The position numbers were made by a program, and so were the translations under genes. From assembly GCA_951804985.1 (NCBI GenBank), contig OX638134.1, positions 6,076,001 to 6,140,000 of the forward strand: a DNA stretch of 64,000 nucleotides, read 5' to 3'. Shown one piece after another: positions 26,801 through 40,909 of this stretch. Each line of letters starts with the position of its first letter. The first letter of the stretch is position 1. The stretch is from Dryomyza anilis (taxonomy: Eukaryota; Arthropoda; Insecta; Diptera; Dryomyzidae). The notes below the pieces were generated by a model that was given only the letters and a program-made list of their open reading frames with translations, was not told the origin of the DNA and searched no databases.

Positions 26801-29800
26801 CGGAACCCACCGATCGAATTATATGAAATTTACAGTGAAAAATTATGTATTAAATGTCTATAAAATGCGCATACTTTCGACCCTCTAGGACGCTCCGTTT
26901 AGGAGTTACGGCCAATTAAAGAAAATTTTTAAAAATCGATTTTCAAAACCCTAAAATTCCGGAACCCACCGATCGAATTATATGAAATTTACAGTGAAAA
27001 ATTATGTATTAAATGTCTATAAAATGCGCATACTTTGGACCCTCTAGGACGCTCCGTTTAGGAGTTACGGCCAATTAAAGAAAATTTTTAAAAATCGATT
27101 TTCAAAACCCTATTATTCCGGAACCCACCGATCGAATTATATGAAATTTACAGTGAAAAATTATGTATTAAATGTCTATAAAATGCGCATACTTTCGACC
27201 CTCTAGGACGCTCCGTTTAGGAGTTACGGCCAATTAAAGAAAATTTTTATAAATCGATTTTCAAAACCCTATTATTCCGGAACCCACCGATCGGATTATA
27301 TGAAATTTACAGTGAAAAATTATGTATTAAATGTCTATAAAATGCGCATACTTTCGACCCTCTAGGACGCTCCGTTTTGGAGTTACGGCCAATTAAAGAA
27401 AATTTTTATAAATCGATTTTCAAAACCCTATTATTCCGGAACCCACCGATCGAATTATATGAAATTTACAGTGAAAAATTATGTATTAAATGTCTATAAA
27501 ATGCGCATACTTTGGACCCTCTAGGACGCTCCGTTTAGGAGTTACGGCCAATTAAAGAACATTTTTATAAATCGATTTTCAAAACCCTATTATTCCGGAA
27601 CCCACCGATCGAATTATATGAAATTTACAGTGAAAAATTATGTATTAAATGTCTATAAAATGCGCATACTTTCGACCCTCTAGGACGCTCCGTTTAGGAG
27701 TTACGGCCAATTAAAGAAAATTTTGAAAAATCGATTTTCAAAACCCTATTATTCCGGAACCCACCGATCGAATTATATGAAATTTACAGTGAAAAATTAT
27801 GTATTAAATGTCTATAAAATGCGCATACTTTGGACCCTCTAGGACGCTCCGTTTAGGAGTTACGGCCAATTAAAAAAATTTTTAAAAATCGATTTTCAAA
27901 ACCCTATTATTCCGGAACCCACCGATCGAATTATATGAAATTTACAGTGAAAAATTATGTATTAAATGTCTATAAAATGCGCATACTTTCGACCCTCTAG
28001 GACGCTCCGTTTAGGAGTTACGGCCAATTAAAGAAAATTTTTAAAAATCGATTTTCAAAACCCTATTATTCCGGAACCCACCGATCGAATTATATGAAAT
28101 TTACAGTGAAAAATTATGTATTAAATGTCTATAAAATGCGCATACTTTCGACCCTCTAGGACGCTCCGTTTAGGAGTTACGGCCAATTAAAGAAAATTTT
28201 TATAAATCGATTTTCAAAACCCTATTATTCCGGAACCCACCGATCGGATTATATGAAATTTACAGTGAAAAATTATGTATTAAATGTCTATAAAATGCGC
28301 ATACTTTCGATCCTCTAGGACGCTCCGTTTAGGAGTTACGGCCAATTAAAGAAAATTTTGAAAAATCGATTTTCAAAACCCTATTATTCCGGAACCCACC
28401 GATCGAATTATATGAAATTTACAGTGAAAAATTATGTATTAAATGTCTATAAAATGCGCATACTTTGGACCCTCTAGGACGCTCCGTTTAGGAGTTACGG
28501 CCAATTAAAGAACATTTTTATAAATCGATTTTCAAAACCCTATTATTCCGGAACCCACCGATCGAATTTATGAAATTTACAGTGAAAAATGATGTATTAA
28601 ATGTCTATAAAATGCGCATACTTTCGACCCTCTAGGACGCTCCGATTAGGAGTTACGGCCAATTAAAGAAAATTTTTAAAAATCGATTTTCAAAACCCTA
28701 TTATTCCGGAACCCACCGATCGGATTATATGAAATTTACAGTGAAAAATTATGTATTAAATGTCTATAAAATGCGCATACTTTCGACCCTCTAGGACGCT
28801 CCGTTTTGGAGTTACGGCCAATTAAAGAAAATTTTTATAAATCGATTTTCAAAACCCTATTATTCCGGAACCCACCGATCGAATTATATGAAATTTACAG
28901 TGAAAAATTATGTATTAAATGTCTATAAAATGCGCATACTTTCGACCCTCTAGGACGCTCCGTTTTGGAGTTACGGCCAATTAAAGAAAATTTTTATAAA
29001 TCGATTTTCAAAACCCTATTATTCCGGAACCCACCGATCGAATTATATGAAATTTACAGTGAAAAATTATGTATTAAATGTCTATAAAATGCGCATACTT
29101 TCGACCCTCTAGGACGCTCCGTTTAGGAGTTACGGCCAATTAAAGAAAATTTTTATAAATCGATTTTCAAAACCCTATTATTCCGGAACCCACCGATCGG
29201 ATTATATGAAATTTACAGTGAAAAATTATGTATTAAATGTCTATAAAATGCGCATACTTTCGATCCTCTAGGACGCTCCGTTTAGGAGTTACGGCCAATT
29301 AAAGAAAATTTTGAAAAATCGATTTTCAAAACCCTATTATTCCGGAACCCACCGATCGAATTATATGAAATTTACAGTGAAAAATTATGTATTAAATGTC
29401 TATAAAATGCGCATACTTTCGACCCTCTAGGACGCTCCGTTTAGGAGTTACGGCCAATTAAAGAAAATTTTGAAAAATCGATTTTCAAAACCCTATTATT
29501 CCGGAACCCACCGATCGAATTATATGAAATTTACAGTGAAAAATTATGTATTAAATGTCTATAAAATGCGCATACTTTCGACCCTCTAGGACGCTCCGTT
29601 TAGGAGTTACGGCCAATTAAAGAAAATTTTTATAAATCGATTTTCAAAACCCTATTATTCCGGAACCCACCGATCGGATTATATGAAATTTACAGTGAAA
29701 AATTATGTATTAAATGTCTATAAAATGCGCATACTTTCGATCCTCTAGGACGCTCCGTTTAGGAGTTACGGCCAATTAAAGAAAATTTTGAAAAATCGAT

Positions 29801-32509
29801 TTTCAAAACCCTATTATTCCGGAACCCACCGATCGAATTATATGAAATTTACAGTGAAAAATTATGTATTAAATGTCTATAAAATGCGCATACTTTCGAC
29901 CCTCTAGGACGCTCCGTTTAGGAGTTACGGCCAATTAAAGAAAATTTTGAAAAATCGATTTTCAAAACCCTATTATTCCGGAACCCACCGATCGAATTAT
30001 ATGAAATTTACAGTGAAAAATTATGTATTAAATGTCTATAAAATGCGCATACTTTCGACCCTCTAGGACGCTCCGTTTAGGAGTTACGGCCAATTAAAGA
30101 AAATTTTTATAAATCGATTTTCAAAACCCTATTATTCCGGAACCCACCGATCGGATTATATGAAATTTACAGTGAAAAATTATGTATTAAATGTCTATAA
30201 AATGCGCATACTTTGGACCCTCTAGGACGCTCCGTTTAGGAGTTACGGCCAATTAAAGAAAATTTTTAAAAATCGATTTTCAAAACCCTATTATTCCGGA
30301 ACCCACCGATCTAATTATATGAAATTTACAGTGAAAAATTATGTATTAAATGTCTATAAAATGCGCATACTTTGGACCCTCTAGGACGCTCCGTTTAGGA
30401 GTTACGGCCAATTAAAGAACATTTTTATAAATCGATTTTCAAAACCCTATTATTCCGGAACCCACCGATCGAATTTATGAAATTTACAGTGAAAAATGAT
30501 GTATTAAATGTCTATAAAATGCGCATACTTTCGACCCTCTAGGACGCTCCGATTAGGAGTTACGGCCAATTAAAGAAAATTTTTAAAAATCGATTTTCAA
30601 AACCCTATTATTCCGGAACCCACCGATCGGATTATATGAAATTTACAGTGAAAAATTATGTATTAAATGTCTATAAAATGCGCATACTTTCGACCCTCTA
30701 GGACGCTCCGTTTTGGAGTTACGGCCAATTAAAGAAAATTTTTATAAATCGATTTTCAAAACCCTATTATTCCGGAACCCACCGATCGAATTATATGAAA
30801 TTTACAGTGAAAAATTATGTATTAAATGTCTATAAAATGCGCATACTTTCGACCCTCTAGGACGCTCCGTTTAGGAGTTACGGCCAATTAAAGAAAATTT
30901 TGAAAAATCGATTTTCAAAACCCTATTATTCCGGAACCCACCGATCGAATTATATGAAATTTACAGTGAAAAATTATGTATTAAATGTCTATAAAATGCG
31001 CATACTTTGGACCCTCTAGGACGCTCCGTTTAGGAGTTACGGCCAATTAAAAAAATTTTTAAAAATCGATTTTCAAAACCCTATTATTCCGGAACCCACC
31101 GATCGAATTATATGAAATTTACAGTGAAAAATTATGTATTAAATGTCTATAAAATGCGCATACTTTCGACCCTCTAGGACGCTCCGTTTAGGAGTTACGG
31201 CCAATTAAAGAAAATTTTTAAAAATCGATTTTCAAAACCCTATTATTCCGGAACCCACCGATCGAATTATATGAAATTTACAGTGAAAAATTATGTATTA
31301 AATGTCTATAAAATGCGCATACTTTCGACCCTCTAGGACGCTCCGTTTAGGAGTTACGGCCAATTAAAGAAAATTTTTATAAATCGATTTTCAAAACCCT
31401 ATTATTCCGGAACCCACCGATCGGATTATATGAAATTTACAGTGAAAAATTATGTATTAAATGTCTATAAAATGCGCATACTTTCGATCCTCTAGGACGC
31501 TCCGTTTAGGAGTTACGGCCAATTAAAGAAAATTTTGAAAAATCGATTTTCAAAACCCTATTATTCCGGAACCCACCGATCGAATTATATGAAATTTACA
31601 GTGAAAAATTATGTATTAAATGTCTATAAAATGCGCATACTTTCGACCCTCTAGGACGCTCCGTTTAGGAGTTACGGCCAATTAAAGAAAATTTTTATAA
31701 ATCGATTTTCAAAACCCTATTATTCCGGAACCCACCGATCGGATTATATGAAATTTACAGTGAAAAATTATGTATTAAATGTCTATAAAATGCGCATACT
31801 TTGGACCCTCTAGGACGCTCCGTTTAGGAGTTACGGCCAATTAAAGAAAATTTTTAAAAATCGATTTTCAAAACCCTATTATTCCGGAACCCACCGATCT
31901 AATTATATGAAATTTACAGTGAAAAATTATGTATTAAATTTCTATAAAATGCGCATACTTTGGACCCTCTAGGACGCTCCGTTTAGGAGTTACGGCCAAT
32001 TAAAGAACATTTTTATAAATCGATTTTCAAAACCCTATTATTCCGGAACCCACCGATCGAATTTATGAAATTTACAGTGAAAAATGATGTATTAAATGTC
32101 TATAAAATGCGCATACTTTCGACCCTCTAGGACGCTCCGTTTTGGAGTTACGGCCAATTAAAGAAAATTTTTATAAATCGATTTTCAAAACCCTATTATT
32201 CCGGAACCCACCGATCGAATTATATGAAATTTACAGTGAAAAATTATGTATTAAATGTCTATAAAATGCGCATACTTTCGACCCTCTAGGACGCTCCGTT
32301 TAGGAGTTACGGCCAATTAAAGAAAATTTTGAAAAATCGATTTTCAAAACCCTATTATTCCGGAACCCACCGATCGATTATATGAAATTTACAGTGAAAA
32401 ATTATGTATTAAATGTCTATAAAATGCGCATACTTTGGACCCTCTAGGACGCTCCGTTTAGGAGTTACGGCCAATTAAAAAAATTTTTAAAAATCGATTT
32501 TCAAAACCC

Positions 32510-32524
32510 TATTATTCCGGAACC
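32510..32524 (+). repeat. Left target-site duplication of the SINE
   Basis: TATTATTCCGGAACC here and at 32845-32859 flank the inserted tRNA-derived element. The 15 bases come from the satellite monomer. Part of the match overlaps the AT-rich tail, so the exact edge is ambiguous by a few bases. Confidence 0.8.
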
Positions 32525-32844
32525 GCGGTAGCTCAGTGGTTAGTGCGTTGGACTGCGAGTCGAAAGGTCCCCGGTTCAAGCCTGGACTGGGGCTAACAAC
32601 ATCTTTTCATAGAAACATTTTTCTATACCGCGCTACCTCTCGTCAGTAAATGGCAAACCTACGAGAGTAAAACCATTGCCTATGAAAAGCTCTCACCCGC
32701 CGTTCGGATTCGGCAATAAACTGTAGGTCCCACCACTTTGAGTACAAATATAACACGCACAGCTCAAATGGTGAGAGAGCTCGGCCGAAGTTCTATACAG
32801 GACTGTAGCGCCAAACTATTATATTATATTATATTATTATTATA
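32525..32844 (+). mobile_element. tRNA-derived SINE inserted in the satellite
   Basis: The head has RNA polymerase III promoter boxes: an A box TAGCTCAGTGGTTAG at 32529-32543 and a B box GGTTCAAGCC at 32573-32582. The tRNA-like fold is degraded, since the 5' and 3' acceptor strands do not pair. A body of about 230 bases follows, containing CCGTTCGGATTCGGC, ACTGTAGGTCCCACCA and AGCTCGGCCGAAG, and then an ATT-rich tail. A 15-bp target duplication flanks it, so it is a complete retroposed copy. From memory the body resembles repeats common in tephritid fly genomes and shared with LINE 3' ends; I could not check this. Confidence 0.85.
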
Positions 32845-35800
32845 TATTATTCCGGAACCCACCGATCGAATTATATGAAATTTACAGTGAAAAATTATGT
32901 ATTAAATGTCTATAAAATGCGCATACTTTCGACCCTCTAGGACGCTCCGTTTAGGAGTTACGGCCAATTAAAGAAAATTTTTATAAATCGATTTTCAAAA
33001 CCCTATTATTCCGGAACCCACCGATCGGATTATATGAAATTTACAGTGAAAAATTATGTATTAAATGTCTATAAAATGCGCATACTTTGGACCCTCTAGG
33101 ACGCTCCGTTTAGGAGTTACGGCCAATTAAAGAAAATTTTTAAAAATCGATTTTCAAAACCCTATTATTCCGGAACCCACCGATCTAATTATATGAAATT
33201 TACAGTGAAAAATTATGTATTAAATGTCTATAAAATGCGCATACTTTGGACCCTCTAGGACGCTCCGTTTAGGAGTTACGGCCAATTAAAGAACATTTTT
33301 ATAAATCGATTTTCAAAACCCTATTATTCCGGAACCCACCGATCGAATTTATGAAATTTACAGTGAAAAATGATGTATTAAATGTCTATAAAATGCGCAT
33401 ACTTTCGACCCTCTAGGACGCTCCGTTTTGGAGTTACGGCCAATTAAAGAAAATTTTTATAAATCGATTTTCAAAACCCTATTATTCCGGAACCCACCGA
33501 TCGAATTATATGAAATTTACAGTGAAAAATTATGTATTAAATGTCTATAAAATGCGCATACTTTCGACCCTCTAGGACGCTCCGTTTTGGAGTTACGGCC
33601 AATTAAAGAAAATTTTTATAAATCGATTTTCAAAACCCTATTATTCCGGAACCCACCGATCGAATTATATGAAATTTACAGTGAAAAATTATGTATTAAA
33701 TGTCTATAAAATGCGCATACTTTGGACCCTCTAGGACGCTCCGTTTAGGAGTTACGGCCAATTAAAGAAAATTTTTAAAAATCGATTTTCAAAACCCTAT
33801 TATTCCGGAACCCACCGATCGAATTATATGAAATTTAAGTTAAAAATTATGTATTAAATGTCTATAAAATGCGCATACTTTTGACCCTCTAGGACGCTCC
33901 GTTTAGGAGTTACGGCCAATTAAAGAAAATTTTTAAAAATCGATTTTCAAAACCCTATTATTCCGGAACCCACCGATCGAATTATATGAAATTTACAGTG
34001 AAAAATTATGTATTAAATGTCTATAAAATGCGCATACTTTGGACCCTCTAGGACGCTCCGTTTAGGAGTTACGGCCAATTAAAGAACATTTTTATAAATC
34101 GATTTTCAAAACCCTATTATTCCGGAACCCACCGATCGAATTTATGAAATTTACAGTGAAAAATGATGTATTAAATGTCTATAAAATGCGCATACTTTCG
34201 ACCCTCTAGGACGCTCCGATTAGGAGTTACGGCCAATTAAAGAAAATTTTTAAAAATCGATTTTCAAAACCCTATTATTCCGGAACCCACCGATCGGATT
34301 ATATGAAATTTACAGTGAAAAATTATGTATTAAATGTCTATAAAATGCGCATACTTTCGACCCTCTAGGACGCTCCGTTTTGGAGTTACGGCCAATTAAA
34401 GAAAATTTTTATAAATCGATTTTTAAAACCCTATTATTCCGGAACCCACCGATCGGATTATATGAAATTTACAGTGAAAAATTATGTATTAAATGTCTAT
34501 AAAATGCGCATACTTTCGACCCTCTAGGACGCTCCGTTTTGGAGTTACGGCCAATTAAAGAAAATTTTTATAAATCGATTTTCAAAACCCTATTATTCCG
34601 GAACCCACCGATCGGATTATATGAAATTTACAGTGAAAAATTTTGTATTAAATGTCTATAAAATGCGCATACTTTGGACCCTCTAGGACGCTCCGTTTAG
34701 GAGTTACGGCCAATTAAAGAAAATTTTTATAAATCGATTTTCAAAACCCTATTATTTCGGAACCCACCGATCGGATTATATGAAATTTACAGTGAAAAAT
34801 TATGTATTAAATATCTATAAAATGCGCATACTTTCGACCCTCTAGGACGCTCCGTTTAGGAGTTACGGCCAATTAAAGAATATTTTTATAAATCGATTTT
34901 CAAAACCCTATTATTCCGGAACCCACCGATCGAATTATATGAAATTTACAGTGTAAAATTATGTATTAAATGTCTATAAAATGCGCATACTTTGGACCCT
35001 CTAGGACGCTCCGTTTAGGAGTTACGGCCAATTAAAGAAAATTTTTAAAAATCGATTTTCAAAACCCTATTATTCCGGAACCCACCGATCGAATTATATG
35101 AAATTTACAGTGAAAAATTATGTATTAAATGTCTATAAAATGCGCATACTTTCGACCCTCTAGGACGCTCCGTTTAGGAGTTACGGCCAATTAAAGAAAA
35201 TTTTTAAAAATCGATTTTCAAAACCCTATTATTCCGGAACCCACCGATCGAATTATATGAAATTTACAGTGAAAAATTATGTATTAAATGTCTATAAAAT
35301 GCGCATACTTTCGACCCTCTAGGACGCTCCGTTTAGGAGTTACGGCCAATTAAAGAAAATTTTTATAAATCGATTTTCAAAACCCTATTATTTCGGAACC
35401 CACCGATCGGATTATATGAAATTTACAGTGAAAAATTATGTATTAAATATCTATAAAATGCGCATACTTTCGACCCTCTAGGACGCTCCGTTTAGGAGTT
35501 ACGGCCAATTAAAGAATATTTTTATAAATCGATTTTCAAAACCCTATTATTCCGGAACCCACCGATCGAATTATATGAAATTTACAGTGTAAAATTATGT
35601 ATTAAATGTCTATAAAATGCGCATACTTTGGACCCTCTAGGACGCTCCGTTTAGGAGTTACGGCCAATTAAAGAAAATTTTTAAAAATCGATTTTCAAAA
35701 CCCTATTATTCCGGAACCCACCGATCGAATTATATGAAATTTACAGTGAAAAATTATGTATTAAATGTCTATAAAATGCGCATACTTTCGACCCTCTAGG

Positions 35801-38800
35801 ACGCTCCGTTTAGGAGTTACGGCCAATTAAAGAAAATTTTTAAAAATCGATTTTCAAAACCCTATTATTCCGGAACCCACCGATCGAATTATATGAAATT
35901 TACAGTGTAAAATTATGTATTAAATGTCTATAAAATGCGCATACTTTGGACCCTCTAGGACGCTCCGTTTAGGAGTTACGGCCAATTAAAGAAAATTTTT
36001 AAAAATCGATTTTCAAAACCCTATTATTCCGGAACCCACCGATCGAATTATATGAAATTTACAGTGAAAAATTATGTATTAAATGTCTATAAAATGCGCA
36101 TACTTTCGACCCTCTAGGACGCTCCGTTTAGGAGTTACGGCCAATTAAAGAAAATTTTTATAAATCGATTTTCAAAACCCTATTATTCCGGAACCCACCG
36201 ATCGAATTATATGAAATTTACAGTGAAAAATTATGTATTAAATGTCTATAAAATGCGCATACTTTCGACCCTCTAGGACGCTCCGTTTAGGAGTTACGGC
36301 CAATTAAAGAAAATTTTTATAAATCGATTTTCAAAACCCTATTATTCCGGAACCCACCGATCGGATTATATGAAATTTACAGTGAAAAATTATGTATTAA
36401 ATGTCTATAAAATGCGCATACTTTCGATCCTCTAGGACGCTCCGTTTAGGAGTTACGGCCAATTAAAGAAAATTTTGAAAAATCGATTTTCAAAACCCTA
36501 TTATTCCGGAACCCACCGATCGAATTATATGAAATTTACAGTGAAAAATTATGTATTAAATGTCTAAAAAATGCGCATACTTTCGACCCTCTAGGACGCT
36601 CCGTTTAGGAGTTACGGCCAATTAAAGAAAATTTTGAAAAATCGATTTTCAAAACCCTATTATTCCGGAACCCACCGATCGAATTATATGAAATTTACAG
36701 TGAAAAATTATGTATTAAATGTCTATAAAATGCGCATACTTTCGACCCTCTAGGACGCTCCGTTTAGGAGTTACGGCCAATTAAAGAAAATTTTTATAAA
36801 TCGATTTTCAAAACCCTATTATTCCGGAACCCACCGATCGATTTATGTAATTTACAGTGAAAAATTATGTATTAACGCTCCGTTTAGGAGTTACGGCCAA
36901 TTAAAGAAAATTTTTAAAAATCGATTTTCAAAACCCTATTATTCCGGAACCCACCCATCGAATTATATGAAATTTACAGTGAAAAATTATGTATTAAATG
37001 TCTATAAAATGCGCATACTTTCGACCCTCTAGGACGCTCCGTTTAGGAGTTACGGCCAATTAAAGAAAATTTTTATAAATCGATTTTCAAAACCCTATTA
37101 TTCCGGAACCCACCGATCGGATTATATGAAATTTACAGTGAAAAATTATGTATTAAATGTCTATAAAATGCGCATACTTTCGACCCTCTAGGACGCTCCG
37201 TTTAGGAGTTACGGCCAATTAAAGAAAATTTTGAAAAATCGATTTTTAAAACCCTATTATTCCGGAACCCACCGATCGGATTATATGAAATTTACAGTGA
37301 AAAATTATGTATTAAATGTCTATAAAATGCGCATACTTTCGACCCTCTAGGACGCTCCGTTTTGGAATTACGGCCAATTAAAGAAAATTTTTAAAAATCG
37401 ATTTTCAAAACCCTATTATTCCGGAACCCACCGATCGAATTATATGAAATTTACAGTGAAAAATTATGTATTAAATGTCTATAAAATGCGCATACTTTGG
37501 ACCCTCTAGGACGCTCCGTTTAGGAGTTACGGCCAATTAAAGAAAATTTTTAAAAATCGATTTTCAAAACCCTATTATTCCGGAACCCACCGATCGAATT
37601 ATATGAAATTGACAGTGAAAAATTATGTATTAAATGTCTATAAAATGCGCATACTTTCGACCCTCTAGGACGCTCCGTTTAGGAGTTACGGCCAATTAAA
37701 GAAAATTTTTATAAATCGATTTTCAAAACCCTATTATTCCGGAACCCACCGATCGGATTATATGAAATTTACAGTGAAAAATTATGTATTAAATGTCTAT
37801 AAAATGCGCATACTTTCGACCCTCTAGGACGCTCCGTTTAGGAGTTACGGCCAATTAAAGAAAATTTTTATAAATCGATTTTCAAAACCCTATTATTCCG
37901 GAACCCACCGATCGGATTATATGAAATTTACAGTGAAAAATTATGTATTAAATATCTATAAAATGCGCATACTTTCGACCCTCTAGGACGCTCCGTTTAG
38001 GAGTTACGGCCAATTAAAGAACATTTTTATAAATCGATTTTCAAAACCCTATTATTCCGGAACCCACCGATCGAATTATATGAAATTTACAGTGAAAAAT
38101 TATGTATTAAATGTCTATAAAATGCGCTTACTTTCGACCCTCTAGGACGCTCCGTTTAGGAGTTACGGCCAATTAAAGAACATTTTTATAAATCGATTTT
38201 CAAAACCCTATTATTCCGGAACCCACCGATCGAATTATATGAAATTGACAGTGAAAAATTATGTATTAAATGTCTATAAAATGCGCATACTTTCGACCCT
38301 CTAGGACGCTCCGTTTAGGAGTTACGGCCAATTAAAGAAAATTTTTATAAATCGATTTTCAAAACCCTATTATTCCGGAACCCACCGATCGGATTATATG
38401 AAATTGACAGTGAAAAATTATGTATTAAATGTCTATAAAATGCGCATACTTTCGACCCTCTAGGACGCTCCGTTTAGGAGTTACGGCCAATTAAAGAAAA
38501 TTTTTATAAATCGATTTTCAAAACCCTATTATTCCGGAACCCACCGATCGGATTATATGAAATTTACAGTGAAAAATTATGTATTAAATATCTATAAAAT
38601 GCGCATACTTTCGACCCTCTAGGACGCTCTGTTTAGGAGTTACGGCCAATTAAAGAAAATTTTGAAAAATCGATTTTCAAAACCCTATTATTCCGGAACC
38701 CACCGATCGAATTATATGAAATTTACAGTGAAAAATTATGTATTAAATGTCTATAAAATGCGCATACTTTCGACCCTCTAGGACGCTCCGTTTAGGAGTT

Positions 38801-40909
38801 ACGGCCAATTAAAGAAAATTTTGAAAAATCGATTTTCAAAACCCTATTATTCCGGAACCCACCGATCGAATTATATGAAATTTACAGTGAAAAATTATGT
38901 ATTAAATGTCTATAAAATGCGCATACTTTGGACCCTCTAGGACGCTCCGTTTAGGAGTTACGGCCAATTAAAGAAAATTTTTATAAATCGATTTTCAAAA
39001 CTCTATTATTCCGGAACCCACCGATTGAATTATATGAAATTTACAGTGAAAAATTATGTATTAAATGTCTATAAAATGCGCATACTTTCGACCCTCTAGG
39101 ACGCTCCGTTTAGGAGTTACGGCCAATTAAAGAAAATTTTCAAAACCCTATTATTCCGGAACCCACCGATCGAATTATATGAAATTTACAGTGAAAAATT
39201 ATGTATTAAATGTCTATAAAATGCGCATACTTTCGACCCTCTAGGACGCTCCGTTTAGGAGTTACGGCCAAATAAGGAAATTTTTATAAATCGATTTTCA
39301 AAACCCTATTATTCCGGAACCCACCGATCGAATTATATGAAATTTACAGTGAAAAATTATGTATTAAATGTCTATAAAATGCGCATACTTTCGACCCTCT
39401 AGGACGCTCCGTTTAGGAGTTACGGCCAATTAAAGAACATTTTTATAAATCGATTTTCAAAACCCTATTATTCCGGAACCCACCGATCGAATTATATGAA
39501 ATTTACAGTGTAAAATTATGTATTAAATGTCTATAAAATGCGCATACTTTGGACCCTCTAGGACGCTCCGTTTAGGAGTTACGGCCAATTAAAGAAAATT
39601 TTTAAAAATCGATTTTCAAAACCCTATTATTCCGGAACCCACCGATCGAATTATATGAAATTTACAGTGAAAAATTATGTATTAAATGTCTATAAAATGC
39701 GCATACTTTCGACCCTCTAGGACGCTCCGTTTAGGAGTTACGGCCAATTAAAGAAAATTTTTAAAAATCGATTTTCAAAACCCTATTATTCCGGAACCCA
39801 CCGATCGAATTATATGAAATTTACAGTGAAAAATTATGTATTAAATGTCTATAAAATGCGCATACTTTCGACCCTCTAGGACGCTCCGTTTTGGAGTTAC
39901 GGCCAATTAAAGAAAATTTTTAAAAATCGATTTTCAAAACCCTATTATTCCGGAACCCACCGATCGAATTATATGAAATTTACAGTGAAAAATTATGTAT
40001 TAAATGTCTATAAAATGCGCATACTTTCGACCCTCTAGGACGCTCCGTTTAGGAGTTACGGCCAATTAAAGAAAATTTTTAAAAATCGATTTTCAAAACC
40101 CTATTATTCCGGAACCCACCGATCGAATTATATGAAATTTACAGTGAAAAATTATGTATTAAATGTCTATAAAATGCGCATACTTTCGATCCTCTAGGAC
40201 GCTCCGTTTAGGAGTTACGGCCAAATAAGGAAATTTTTATAAATCGATTTTCAAAACCCTATTATTCCGGAACCCACCCATCGAATTATATGAAATTTAC
40301 AGTGAAAAATTATGTATTAAATGTCTATAAAATGCGCATACTTTCGACCCTCTAGGACGCTCCGTTTAGGAGTTACGGCCAATTAAAGAACATTTTTATA
40401 AATCGATTTTCAAAACCCTATTATTCCGGAACCCACCGATCGAATTATATGAAATTTACAGTGTAAAATTATGTATTAAATGTCTATAAAATGCGCATAC
40501 TTTGGACCCTCTAGGACGCTCCGTTTAGGAGTTACGGCCAATTAAAGAAAATTTTTAAAAATCGATTTTCAAAACCCTATTATTCCGGAACCCACCGATC
40601 GAATTATATGAAATTTACAGTGAAAAATTATGTATTAAATGTCTATAAAATGCGCATACTTTCGACCCTCTAGGACGCTCCGTTTAGGAGTTACGGCCAA
40701 TTAAAGAAAATTTTTAAAAATCGATTTTCAAAACCCTATTATTCCGGAACCCACCGATCGAATTATATGAAATTTACAGTGAAAAATTATGTATTAAATG
40801 TCTATAAAATGCGCATACTTTGGACCCTCTAGGACGCTCCGTTTAGGAGTTACGGCCAATTAAAGAAAATTTTTAAAAATCGATTTTCAAAACCCTATTA
40901 TTCCGGAAC
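32845..40909 (+). repeat. 159-bp satellite array, middle segment
   Basis: The same head-to-tail monomers in the same orientation continue between the SINE and the hAT-like element, about 51 copies. Marks such as AAATGATGTATT (33369, 34162) and CTCCGATTAGG (34216) repeat the variant blocks seen at 25.2, 28.6, 30.5 and 32.1 kb. A truncated unit occurs near 36870, where ATTAACGCTCCG joins two monomer parts. The last eight bases, TCCGGAAC, are the left copy of the hAT target duplication. Confidence 0.95.

Larger units (their letters stand above)
4241..32524 (+). repeat. 159-bp satellite array, left segment
   Basis: Head-to-tail monomers repeat with a 159-bp period: the AACCCACCGA landmark lies at 4621, 4780, 4939 and 5098. 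Each monomer carries, in order, TTCCGGAACCCACCGATCG, GAAATTTACAGTG, ATTAAATGTCTATAAAATGC, TTCGACCCTCTAGGACGC, TTAGGAGTTACGGCCAATT and the palindrome AAAATCGATTTT. Copies differ at a few recurring sites: CGACC or GGACC, ATCGAAT or ATCGGAT, GTGAAAAA or GTGTAAAA, TTTTGAAAA or TTTTATAAA, GAAAATT or GAACATT. Blocks of several monomers are themselves repeated. Monomers have no long open frames. I recognise no named family. The segment ends at the SINE target site. Confidence 0.95.

Noticed and set aside
32525..32593. A functional tRNA gene at the head of the SINE
   Set aside because: A and B boxes are present, but the acceptor strands do not pair, the anticodon stem has a mismatch, and the sequence continues into a SINE body with an ATT-rich tail and target duplication.
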